64,000 nt of DNA, taken from contig LM655202.1 of assembly GCA_000824825.2 (NCBI GenBank), positions 217,235 through 281,234 of the forward strand, given 5' to 3'. Positions 33,607-41,995 of the stretch are shown here, piece by piece; within the stretch, counting starts at the first letter, position 1; each line of letters starts with the position of its first letter. Under the pieces are notes generated by a model. It ran no database searches and had not been told where the DNA came from. It worked only from the letters and a program-made list of their open reading frames with translations. The stretch is from Mesorhizobium sp. ORS 3324. GTDB lineage: Bacteria > Pseudomonadota > Alphaproteobacteria > Rhizobiales > Rhizobiaceae. The translations under genes were made by a program, and so were the position numbers.

Positions 33607-35441
33607 TCGGCACGCCTCAATTCGATGGTGAAGGAAGTACCCCTCTCGTCGCTGGCATCGAGTCGCAACGAGCCGCCGAGCTCGCGGGCGATTTCCTCTG
33701 AAATAAGCAGGCCCAGGCCGAGCCCCTTTTCCTTGCTTGTGGTAAACGGCATGAAGAGGCTCTTGCGAATTTCAGGGGCGAGGCCGGCACCGTTGTCTCG
33801 AACCGAAATGGTGACTGTTTCCTTGTTCTGAGCAAGTGCTATCTCGATCCGCGGCTCCGGCAGGCTCTTCAGGGCATCGAGCGAATTCTGCAAGAGATTG
33901 ACCAGGATTTGCTCCAGCCGAACGCAACTTGCCACCACCGTCGGAGACGGATCTGTCCGTTGCCGTTCGATAGTCACTCCAGATTCGCGGATTCGGCCCG
34001 AAAGCAACGAAAGCGCCCCGTCGATCGCGTCCTCCGCAGATATTGGCCCCACGGAACCGGTTGCGCGGCGAGAGAACGATCGCAGCGTTTCGGTGATCGC
34101 CCCGATACGTCCCGTTATAGCGATGATCGATTTCAAATTCCTGGCGGTTTCTTGCGGCCTGTCGCCCCGGAGAAGACGCGATGCATTTTCGGCATAAGTG
34201 CGAATTGCTGTGACCGGCTGGTTAATCTCGTGAGCAACTCCGGCTGCGATCTGTCCAAGAATTGACAGGCGATTTGCCTGAGAGAGTTCTTCACATAACC
34301 GGCGCACCCTTGCCTCGGCATTCTCGCGCTCGGCGATCTGAGCTGCGAGCGCTTCGTTCGAGCGGCGGAGCTCTGCCGTACGCAAGTTGACGCGATGTTC
34401 CAGTTCCGCGTTCATGTGCGCAAGCGCCTGCTGTCGTTGTCGGATCGCCCGGCGCCGTCGAACAATAACGGCAACCGCAAATGCCACGAGCACGAGGGCA
34501 AGCAGTGCTGTCGCGCGGGCTGTCATCATCGCTGCGGAAATCTCTGCATCGGCAGGAATGAGCAGTGACAGCCGCCAACCTGGGACCACTTTGCCGAGAT
34601 CCTGCGAAACCGTGACAAAGCCGGCTTCCTTGTCGACGGTACTTGCGGTGACCAGGTTGCCGCCGCGGTGCGAAAGCGGAACTGGCTCGAACGCCGCGCC
34701 AGGCAGCTGCAGATGATCGCGCGCGATTTTTGCCTCTTTTTTGGAAAGCGGGGAGAGAGCGCCAAAACGCCATTGAGGCACGCTCGTTGAAAGGACGACG
34801 CCCCGCTCGTCGCTCGTGAAGACCACGAACCCGCTCTTGCGCCAGCTCGACTCCACACGGTCGAGCTCGACCTTCACGACGACGACGCCGAGTGGCCCCT
34901 CCGGTCCATCGATCCGGCTCGACAAGAAGAGGCCTGGGCGCTTGCTAACGGTACCAAGTGCGTATTGCGTGGCCATGCCGGTCGCCATGGCTTCAACGAA
35001 GTAATGACGGAAACGGTAATCGCGGCCGACAAAACTGGTGGGCTCGCCGGCATTGCTCGCAGCAACCGCCGTCCCCTCACTGTTGATGACGTAGATGACC
35101 GAAGAGGCGGCCTCGTGCGCGATGGCTCGAAGCTTTTCATCCAGGGCAGCTTCCCCACCAGTGCCCGGACTGCGAAGTATCTCCTGGACCGCACCGTCAC
35201 GAGCCAAGACGCGCGGAATCAATCGCTGCTTCTCGACATCTCCTTTCAAAGTGTCGGCTGCAAGTGGGCGCGCGGCAAGAGCACGATCGCGTAGGTCTGA
35301 CGCAGCTTTGGTGCCGGCAATACGGCCGGCTGCAAGAACAAAAAAGCCGAGCCCGGCACCAAGAAGTGCAAACAAAACCGCAAGCCAGAGAAATCTGCCG
35401 GTGCCCAGTCTGCCAGGGAAGTTGAACGGGGCCTTATGCAA
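33603..35441 (-). CDS. dctB: DctB, C4-dicarboxylate sensor histidine kinase
   Basis: Membrane kinase that senses succinate, malate or fumarate in the periplasm and phosphorylates DctD. From TTG 35441 (preceded by GAGGG) it is 612 residues, with a short cytoplasmic N-terminus, membrane helix at about 14-36, periplasmic double-PAS region (about 40-290), second helix near 310-330, coiled coil, then the H box (GVAHEINQPVTAIRTYAENA) and ATP domain (QNSLDAL, DNGAGL, GLGLGLLISEEI). The frame stays open to a GTG at 35531, but that start falls inside a DctD-binding site and would give an unusually long tail, so the TTG is preferred. It is divergent from dctA. Confidence 0.92.
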   Translation of the reverse strand: MHKAPFNFPGRLGTGRFLWLAVLFALLGAGLGFFVLAAGRIAGTKAASDLRDRALAARPLAADTLKGDVEKQRLIPRVLARDGAVQEILRSPGTGGEAALDEKLRAIAHEAASSVIYVINSEGTAVAASNAGEPTSFVGRDYRFRHYFVEAMATGMATQYALGTVSKRPGLFLSSRIDGPEGPLGVVVVKVELDRVESSWRKSGFVVFTSDERGVVLSTSVPQWRFGALSPLSKKEAKIARDHLQLPGAAFEPVPLSHRGGNLVTASTVDKEAGFVTVSQDLGKVVPGWRLSLLIPADAEISAAMMTARATALLALVLVAFAVAVIVRRRRAIRQRQQALAHMNAELEHRVNLRTAELRRSNEALAAQIAERENAEARVRRLCEELSQANRLSILGQIAAGVAHEINQPVTAIRTYAENASRLLRGDRPQETARNLKSIIAITGRIGAITETLRSFSRRATGSVGPISAEDAIDGALSLLSGRIRESGVTIERQRTDPSPTVVASCVRLEQILVNLLQNSLDALKSLPEPRIEIALAQNKETVTISVRDNGAGLAPEIRKSLFMPFTTSKEKGLGLGLLISEEIARELGGSLRLDASDERGTSFTIELRRAE

Positions 35442-35487
35442 GCCACCCTCGCTGATGCCGTCGTTTACTACCGCGTTCGCCACCTTA

Positions 35488-35533
35488 GTGCTGGATTTCG
35501 CCAAATGGAACCACCCAGTGCGGAAATTCACAC
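35488..35533 (+). promoter_or_regulatory. Tandem DctD-binding sites upstream of dctA
   Basis: GTGCGGAAATTCACAC (35518-35533) closely resembles the palindromic DctD site of Sinorhizobium dctA. A weaker copy, GTGCTGGATTTCGCCA, lies 30 bp away at 35488-35503. Both are about 70-110 bp upstream of the -24/-12 promoter, the expected arrangement for an activator with a strong and a weak site. Confidence 0.65.
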
Positions 35534-35598
35534 ATGTGGATGGGGCTCAACCTCCCTGAAAACATCCGAAATTGCGCGATCCGCTCGGCCTATCCGTT

Positions 35599-35614
35599 TG
35601 GCATATGTCTTGCG
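35599..35614 (+). promoter_or_regulatory. Sigma54 (-24/-12) promoter of dctA
   Basis: TGGCATATGTCTTGCG fits the TGGCACG-N4-TTGCA consensus at the essential GG and GC with correct spacing. It lies about 95 bp before the dctA start and downstream of the DctD sites. Confidence 0.8.
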
Positions 35615-35708
35615 ACGAACAGCGCAGCAGCGTTCGACCGGAGCGCAGCGGTCGGGAATAACCCGGGGAGGAGAGGCAGTGCCGAGATCCGGTCTGGGAG
35701 AGAGATTT

Positions 35709-37139
35709 ATGTTGACCCCAAAAGGCCCCAACGCAAATGTCGCGCCTCGCAAGCCTTTCTATGCACGGCTTTATGTACAGGTGATTGCCGCCATCGGCCT
35801 GGGCGTCGTGCTCGGCCATTTCAACCCCGAAATCGGCGAAAACATGAAGCCGCTTGGTGACGCCTTCATCAAGCTCGTCAAGATGATCATCGCACCGGTG
35901 ATCTTTCTGACCGTCGCGACCGGCATCGCGGAGATGCACAGCCTTCAAAAGGTCGGCCGGGTAGCCAGCAAGGCGATGGTCTATTTCCTCACCTTCTCGA
36001 CGCTGGCACTGATCGTCGGCCTCATCGTGTCCAATGTCGTTCAACCAGGCGCCGGCCTCAACATTGATCCGGCCTCGCTCGATATCCAAGCCGTCAATCC
36101 CTATGCCGCAAAGGCCCACGAGCAGTCCGTGACGGGCTTTCTGATGAACATCATTCCGACCACGATTGTGGCGGCCTTTGCAGATGGCGACATCCTTCAG
36201 GTCCTTTTCTTCTCGGTCCTGTTTGGCATTGCGCTCGCGATGGTTGGAGAGATGGGCAAGCCGATCACTTCCTTGCTCCAGGCTCTCACCGTGCCGATCT
36301 TTGCACTCGTTGGGATCCTGATGAAGGCTGCCCCGATCGGCGCGTTCGGCGCCATGGCATTCACAATCGGCAAGTACGGCATCGGCTCCGTCGTCAATCT
36401 CGCGATGCTTGTCGGGACGTTCTACCTCACGGCCTTTCTCTTTGTGTTTGTCGTTCTCGGCGCAGTCTGCCGTTTCAATGGCTTCTCGATCGTTTCTCTC
36501 ATCCGGTACATCAAGGAAGAGCTCCTATTGGTTCTTGGAACGTCCTCCTCGGAGGCCGCGCTGCCCACTCTCATGGAGAAGATGGAGAAGGCTGGCGCCA
36601 AGCGTTCAGTCGTGGGTCTGGTCATTCCGACGGGATATTCCTTCAATCTGGACGGCACCAACATCTATATGACGCTCGCGGCCCTGTTTATCGCCCAGGC
36701 GACGAATACGGATCTCTCGATCGGCGATCAGATCCTATTGCTGCTCGTTGCTATGCTTTCCTCTAAGGGGGCGGCGGGGGTTACCGGCGCCGGATTCGTC
36801 ACACTGGCCGCTACTCTTTCTGCGGTGTCGTCCGTTCCGGTGGCTGGCATGGCATTGATCCTCGGCATCGACCGCTTCATGTCCGAGTGCCGGGCCCTTA
36901 CGAACATCATCGGCAATGCCGTGGCAACGCTCGTAGTCGCCCGTTGGGAAGGCGAATTGGATCAGGCGCAGTTGGAAGCCGCGTTTGCAGGGCATCATCT
37001 TGCCGAGACATTGGCCGGCCAGCCACCCGTCCCGCAGCCGCCAAGTGAGGCCGCCTCGTTGCGACTCGTCTCGTCGCCGGATCGCTCACCACCACAGCAC
37101 GGGCGAGCCGCAGACACCAAGCGAGGACTCACGGATTGA
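35709..37139 (+). CDS. dctA: DctA, C4-dicarboxylate transporter
   Basis: Inner-membrane symporter (SLC1/DAACS family) that takes up succinate, fumarate and malate, the carbon source of nitrogen-fixing bacteroids. The start is ATG 35709 behind GGGAGAGAGATTT, giving 476 residues; longer open frames cross the promoter. Family motifs: FIKLVKMIIAPVIFLTVATGIA, the serine-rich loop GTSSSEAALP, TGYSFNLDGTNIYMT and LTNIIGNAVATLVV. The C-terminal tail from about residue 430 is Pro-rich and longer than usual. It is divergent from dctBD. Confidence 0.95.
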   Translation: MLTPKGPNANVAPRKPFYARLYVQVIAAIGLGVVLGHFNPEIGENMKPLGDAFIKLVKMIIAPVIFLTVATGIAEMHSLQKVGRVASKAMVYFLTFSTLALIVGLIVSNVVQPGAGLNIDPASLDIQAVNPYAAKAHEQSVTGFLMNIIPTTIVAAFADGDILQVLFFSVLFGIALAMVGEMGKPITSLLQALTVPIFALVGILMKAAPIGAFGAMAFTIGKYGIGSVVNLAMLVGTFYLTAFLFVFVVLGAVCRFNGFSIVSLIRYIKEELLLVLGTSSSEAALPTLMEKMEKAGAKRSVVGLVIPTGYSFNLDGTNIYMTLAALFIAQATNTDLSIGDQILLLLVAMLSSKGAAGVTGAGFVTLAATLSAVSSVPVAGMALILGIDRFMSECRALTNIIGNAVATLVVARWEGELDQAQLEAAFAGHHLAETLAGQPPVPQPPSEAASLRLVSSPDRSPPQHGRAADTKRGLTD

Positions 37140-37698
37140 TGAAAACAAACGCGCTGACGGCAGACCAATCGCGCTTGAGCAAACAACGTTCATCAATGTG
37201 CGCTGAGTTTTTTGCGTGGAACACCCTTCACCGGCACCGTGTCGATCATAGAGATTCAAACGAGTCGACCCCGGAAATCCAGTACGATGATCGGGAGGTC
37301 CTGGCCGGCTATTGGCGCGAGCGGTAGAAATACTGTGGCGCCGCATTAGCTGTCGTTGAAAAGCAATATGGCGCAGTTAAACGCCGGTTCGCAACCAGCC
37401 TCCAATTTGTCGATGAACAAATGGCGAGGCATGCGTAAGCGAAGCATGGCCTTAGAAACAGACGGTATCATCGTGCCACCTTTAAAACAATCGCGCGGAT
37501 CAAGATGAAGTCGATGGCACAATTTTGCTAACAATAGAAGAAAAAGAATTTTGCTTATACGAGGTAATCTGGTTTTGAATTACCTCAGATAAAATGTGAC
37601 ATTTCAACTTATAAATTGGAGGTAGCGAAATTAGCGGGGAGCAAAACACTAGAAAGTTGAGGGCGGATGATTAAGCCCTCATGTCAACTGGAGAGGAT
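37140..37698. other. Gap between dctA and the aminotransferase; contains an 8-bp inverted repeat
   Basis: About 560 bp with no supported gene and a fall to AT-rich sequence after 37500. A perfect inverted repeat GAGGTAAT-N10-ATTACCTC lies at 37561-37586, about 110 bp before the aminotransferase start, and is a likely operator for a dimeric regulator. No -24/-12 or nod box is seen. Confidence 0.5.
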
Positions 37699-38793
37699 AT
37701 GTCGGGAACAAAACTAAAAAGCGTGCTTTCGTCGTTTTCGCAGGTGCCAGGGGAACTAAAGCCTTTGCCCTCCGATCGCCGTTCATTGGACGATAGCTGC
37801 GTCCGGTTGCATACGACCGAGAATCCATTTCCGATGCCGGAAGTCGTAATGCAAAGTGCAATTGCCGCCCTCGAGCAGCAGTATCTATATCCAGAACACG
37901 ACAACATCGGCTTGAGAGAAGCGGCGGCTGATGCCTACGACCTCACCAAGGATCAAGTGATTGCCGGAAACGGATCATCCGAACTGCTGGGACTCATCTA
38001 CAGAGCCTTCCTCGCCCCTGGCGACAGCGTGGCGATGCTATCGCCAGGCTTTTCGTTCAACCGCAAACTCGCCATGTTGCAGGGGGCTCAAATTCTTGAA
38101 TTCGGATGCGGTCAATCTGATGTCCTGCCGGTAGAAGAATTGCTCTCTGGTCCCGCAGAAGGCGCCAAGTTCATTCTTCTAGCTAACCCGAACAATCCAA
38201 CTGGAACATTCGTTTCGGTGGCCGATATCGAACGCCTCGCGGCGCAGTCGGATCGCCTGATTGTTCTGGATGAGGCCTATGTCGACTTCGCTCCGGATAA
38301 TGGCCTGCGCCTTATCGATCATTATCCCAATATTCTGCTCCTGCGGACATTTTCAAAAAGCTACGCCGCCGCCGGTATCCGTATCGGCTTTGGATTTGGT
38401 CATCCCGAAATCATTGGACGGTTGCGCAACATCCAAAATGTTTTCAACATGAACGTGATCGGCCATGCGGTTGGCGTCAGCATCCTTGCGCATCGCGACG
38501 CCTATGAAGAGAACCACAGACACATCAAGCAGGAACGGGAGCGCGTATCCGTCGCGCTCTCGCAACTGGGGTTTTCCGTAACGCCTTCGCATGCAAATTT
38601 CTTGCTGGCCCGCGTGCCGGCAGGACAAGACGGTAGGTGGTGGCAAAAAGCGTTGAAGCGGCGGAAAGTACTAGTCGCCGCGTTTCCAGAGTCATTTTTG
38701 AAAAAACATATAAGAGTAAGCATAGGCACAAGAGAACAAATGGACATACTGTTGTCTGAGGCTTCCGAAATTCTGGGAAGACCGAAGCAGTAA
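37699..38793 (+). CDS. Histidinol-phosphate-aminotransferase-like PLP enzyme
   Basis: Fold type I PLP-dependent aminotransferase of 364 residues (start ATG 37699 after GGAGAGGAT; an ATG 18 bp upstream has no ribosome site). Marks: NPNNPTG, VLDEAYVDFA (cofactor Asp and Tyr), RTFSKSYAAAGIRIGF with the Schiff-base lysine, and the C-terminal Arg in IRVSIGTREQM. The HisC subgroup handles histidinol phosphate or aromatic amino acids. No other his gene is near, and the next gene is a luciferase-like monooxygenase, so a role in a secondary pathway is more likely than histidine synthesis. An inverted repeat upstream suggests specific control. Confidence 0.85.
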   Translation: MSGTKLKSVLSSFSQVPGELKPLPSDRRSLDDSCVRLHTTENPFPMPEVVMQSAIAALEQQYLYPEHDNIGLREAAADAYDLTKDQVIAGNGSSELLGLIYRAFLAPGDSVAMLSPGFSFNRKLAMLQGAQILEFGCGQSDVLPVEELLSGPAEGAKFILLANPNNPTGTFVSVADIERLAAQSDRLIVLDEAYVDFAPDNGLRLIDHYPNILLLRTFSKSYAAAGIRIGFGFGHPEIIGRLRNIQNVFNMNVIGHAVGVSILAHRDAYEENHRHIKQERERVSVALSQLGFSVTPSHANFLLARVPAGQDGRWWQKALKRRKVLVAAFPESFLKKHIRVSIGTREQMDILLSEASEILGRPKQ

Positions 38794-38932
38794 CTAGAAT
38801 TCAGTCGCCTGTAAAAAACATTTTTATATCCCGCGGAAAGCGGTTGCTTCGCAGAAATATGTCGTTGCTCTGATCGCTTCGAGCCCGGTCCGAAGCAAGG
38901 ACATTCTGCGTCAAAACGCCGGAGACAATAGA

Positions 38933-39961
38933 GTGAACAACGTCTTGCCTTGGAAGCCGACCTTCGGAATCTTCGATCACTTGGATGAGGACGGTCGCGA
39001 CATCGGCCTACAATACGCCGATCGCCTCAAGCTGGCGGAGGCCTGCGATCACCTCGGCTTTTATGCATATCATCTTGCAGAGCACCACTGCGCCGCCCAT
39101 GGGAGAGGTGCGTCACCAAATCTCTTCTTATCGAGCGTCGCACAGCGCACCCGCCAACTGCGAGTGGGTCCGCTGGTGATGCTCCTTACCCTTTACCATC
39201 CGCTTCGGGCGTTCGAAGAGATCTGTATGCTCGACCAATTGAGTGGTGGCAGGGTGGAGCTCGGCATAGGGCGAGGCTCACTCGCGGCCGAATTAGGTTA
39301 TTTTGGGATTGGCGCGGACGCAGTGCCGGGCCGTTATTTGGAAGCCAGCGAAATCGTAATCGCCGCCATGAAAGGCGGGAAGTTATCCTATCGAGGCCGT
39401 CACTTTGAGCTGAATAGCGTTCCCTTGACGCTGAGACCCCGTCAGCGCCCGCGTCCTCCGACATGGGTCGCCACCAATCGACCCGAGTCGGCAGGTTGGG
39501 CCGCCGCGAACGGCGCAAACCTCGCGTGCGTGGGACATAGCTCCTCCGTCCGCAAAGTTACCGACGCCTTCCGCGCCAAGCGGGAGGAAACCACTGACAA
39601 AGGTAATCCGTCGCCATTGCTAGGATTGGTGCGCATGATCGTGATTGGGCGTTCTGACACACATGCCTATTCGATCGCGGCACCTGCTTATGAAACATGG
39701 CTCAAGAGCGTCAAGTTTCTTTACGACCTCAATGGCATTCCGACTCCACCAAACCTGCCGCTGACCTTCGAAGCAGCGATTGAAAGTGAACTGTGCATAG
39801 CGGGAACGGCAGCTTTTGTGCGGGACGCTCTTCTTGGTCAGTTGGAAGTTGCTGGGGCCAACTATCTTCTTTGCCAGCTCGCGTTTGGGGATCTGCCATT
39901 GGAAGCGTCTCTGTACACTGCAGTGACGATCCATTCTGAAATCATGACCCGATTTGGCTGA
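38933..39961 (+). CDS. Luciferase-like flavin monooxygenase
   Basis: The 342-residue product belongs to the bacterial luciferase family of reduced-FMN or F420-dependent monooxygenases with a TIM-barrel fold. Recognisable stretches are GFYAYHLAEHHC, LRVGPLVMLLTLYHPLRAFEEICMLDQLSGGRVELGIGRG (a family hallmark) and a conserved C-terminal region. The start is GTG 38933, nine bases after GGAG. It lies 139 bp after the aminotransferase in the same direction; the pair may share a pathway. The substrate is unknown. Confidence 0.88.
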   Translation: MNNVLPWKPTFGIFDHLDEDGRDIGLQYADRLKLAEACDHLGFYAYHLAEHHCAAHGRGASPNLFLSSVAQRTRQLRVGPLVMLLTLYHPLRAFEEICMLDQLSGGRVELGIGRGSLAAELGYFGIGADAVPGRYLEASEIVIAAMKGGKLSYRGRHFELNSVPLTLRPRQRPRPPTWVATNRPESAGWAAANGANLACVGHSSSVRKVTDAFRAKREETTDKGNPSPLLGLVRMIVIGRSDTHAYSIAAPAYETWLKSVKFLYDLNGIPTPPNLPLTFEAAIESELCIAGTAAFVRDALLGQLEVAGANYLLCQLAFGDLPLEASLYTAVTIHSEIMTRFG

Positions 39962-40175
39962 CCATGAACCCGTGGCGCGGGGCGGCTCGAAGGAGTCGCC
40001 CGCGGCGTCTACCAGCAACTAGTCCGCTGACAAACCATAGCCTTGCAGCGCGTGGCCGCTATGCCTGCCTAGGTCGGACGCCGTTTCCGGACGATGATTA
40101 GAACTGGTTTCTGGGACGCGATACTTCACGGGACCACATTGCCCACGCTGCCAGCCCCCCGCTCAACGTCGCTGT

Positions 40176-40478
40176 TCACACAGACCTTTTGCCACTGCTC
40201 GTCTTGCATGCGGCAATCCACTGCATCGCCGAGGTTGGATCTTCCAATATGGCGGCCCGCTTCGCAAAGCCGTAAAAGGCAGCGCGGGCTACGCTTAAGG
40301 GCTTGTTCCCATCATAAGCGTCACAACATGCTTTAAGGGCGGTCTCGTGGATCAAGTCCCTGCGATCTTCGGGCCATTCATCGAGAAAATCGATGGCGTC
40401 CTCGAGGTTCGCAATCTCTTGCACGACATAGGCGGCACGCTTCACGAAAATAGGACTGCCGAAGACCTGCGCCTTCAT
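40176..40478 (-). CDS. Small DUF982-family protein
   Basis: The 100-residue product (start MKAQVFGSPIFVKRAAYVVQ, ATG 40478 behind GGGAGGAAACGAA) matches the DUF982 pattern of small rhizobial proteins: a central EIANLEDAIDFLDEWPEDRR and a C-terminal ALKACCDAYDGNKPLSVARAAFYGFAKRA. The function of this family is unknown. Several copies are usual on symbiotic plasmids and islands. It lies near the SyrB-like gene, both on the minus strand. Confidence 0.8.
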   Translation of the reverse strand: MKAQVFGSPIFVKRAAYVVQEIANLEDAIDFLDEWPEDRRDLIHETALKACCDAYDGNKPLSVARAAFYGFAKRAAILEDPTSAMQWIAACKTSSGKRSV

Positions 40479-40796
40479 TTCGTTTCCTCCCAACCCTGCT
40501 GAACGGCCACTTGCGAGGCGGACCTCATCGACAACCCGCCGACCATTGCAGAATGTGTTGTCAGCCCGATGATGCTTCAAGAGGAAAAGGCGGCAATTCA
40601 TCCTCGGGAGGAACTGGATCGATCACCGGTCTATGCCGCAGAATTGGCCGCGTCGACAAATTTCGATCGTTCTGGCGGCCGCCGATGAACGGCGAACCCA
40701 GTCGCCCAAACCGGTCTTTCACCGCAACGAAGCGAAAGACAGCACGACATCGCCTGGCAGCGCGCCGATATAGGAAGCCGCAAGCTCAGGGCTGGA

Positions 40797-41483
40797 TTAA
40801 TCCAGCCCAAGCCTTTTCTTCAGTTCCGCATTTTCCTTGCGCAGACGATCCGCAAGCAGGCTCTTCAGCCGCTTGTTTTCTTCCTCGAGCGCGACAAGAT
40901 CCTTCAGCTCGTCGCTGTCCCTTGCAGGCGTCGCCGCTTTCTTCCAAAGATAATATGTCTGTTCCGAGATGCCGGCCTGCTTTACCGCGCTCTTGAGAGT
41001 GGTGCCGCCGCCGATCGACGTCTCGATCTGCGCGAGCTTCTGGCCGCGCTCCCTTACGGAGTAGACCTTGCGGCCTGTCCGTGCCGATGGCGGTGCTTCA
41101 GTGGTTGCGGAGGTCGGCTTGGCGCCGTTCTTGCGGCCAGGCGCGCTCGGCTCAGCGTTTGGCTTTCTCTGCCGCGGTGTTTTTGCCCTCGATTTTGACG
41201 TCTCCGCTCCGGCTGCCGGTTCGGTAGGAATTACTGCTGTTTCGGTTTCCATGCGATTTGCCATGAAATTCTCCATTTGCGGTTTGTGCAAAGGTTCAGC
41301 ATCAATGGCCACGACAGTAGAGTCAACAAGCTGACGATTTGACGGTTGAATCTTCTGGAGTCCCTCTGAAGTTTCGGCCATCGCCGCGGCGATGTCAAAA
41401 TCACCCCAGATGGATCGGGTGGTTTTTTGATAACGGCGCTTCTGTTTGACTTCCACGGTGAATGGTCGCGTTTGCCGCCTCAT
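40797..41483 (-). CDS. SyrB-like regulator protein
   Basis: The 228-residue product starts at MRRQTRPFTVEVKQKRR (ATG 41483, ribosome site AGGAAGGAAC). Its C-terminal half has the SyrB pattern: a basic, Ala/Pro-rich stretch, then YSVRERGQKLAQIET, then TLKSAVKQAGISEQTYYLWKK, a helix-turn-helix like that of IS3-family OrfA proteins, and a short coiled coil (EEENKRLKSLLADRLRKENAELKKRLGL). In Sinorhizobium meliloti SyrB lowers expression of syrM, a LysR activator of nod and exopolysaccharide genes. No syrM is in the window. An orphan transposase OrfA origin of the domain is possible. Confidence 0.75.
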   Translation of the reverse strand: MRRQTRPFTVEVKQKRRYQKTTRSIWGDFDIAAAMAETSEGLQKIQPSNRQLVDSTVVAIDAEPLHKPQMENFMANRMETETAVIPTEPAAGAETSKSRAKTPRQRKPNAEPSAPGRKNGAKPTSATTEAPPSARTGRKVYSVRERGQKLAQIETSIGGGTTLKSAVKQAGISEQTYYLWKKAATPARDSDELKDLVALEEENKRLKSLLADRLRKENAELKKRLGLD

Positions 41484-41995
41484 AGTTCCTTCCTGATGAG
41501 AAACGAATAAAAGAATGAAGTCGCCGCTCGAGACTCCTGGCGCTTCCTGATTCGCGCGGAGCTTTATCGTAAAAGTCCCTCGACGAGCAAGTGACACCGG
41601 TCGAGCCAGTGTTCGCAAGCGGGCCGAGCGCAGGCCTTGGCGCCAGAAGAATGGCTGCAAGCTACGGGAGTGGGTGCATTCGGCTCGGAAATGCTTGAGC
41701 GTCCGAAGCTGCAGGGCGGTGCAGTATCGGATCAAATGTCGCATCTTGCCGTCGGGGAACTCGGGAACTCTTGTTGAAATTGAAAAACTGCGGCATCTCG
41801 ATTGTGTTCAGCGCGCATGAAGAACTCGCCAGCAGATGATAAGGCTGGACCTCGCCAGCGGTTTAGCGTCTGCCCACAATCATCTGCCTGGGTTAGCAGG
41901 CGCGCTCACTGTGGCAGCTTGGCTTGAGCCGCGAGGCCGTGGTTGAGTGAGCTGAAGAGATCCAGCCTCGCGGCCGATTCCGAAGCTTTCCAATA

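Noticed and set aside
40797..41483. Insertion-sequence transposase OrfA
   Set aside because: The helix-turn-helix is OrfA-like, but there is no OrfB, no inverted repeats were seen, and the basic N-terminal region fits SyrB-type proteins better.
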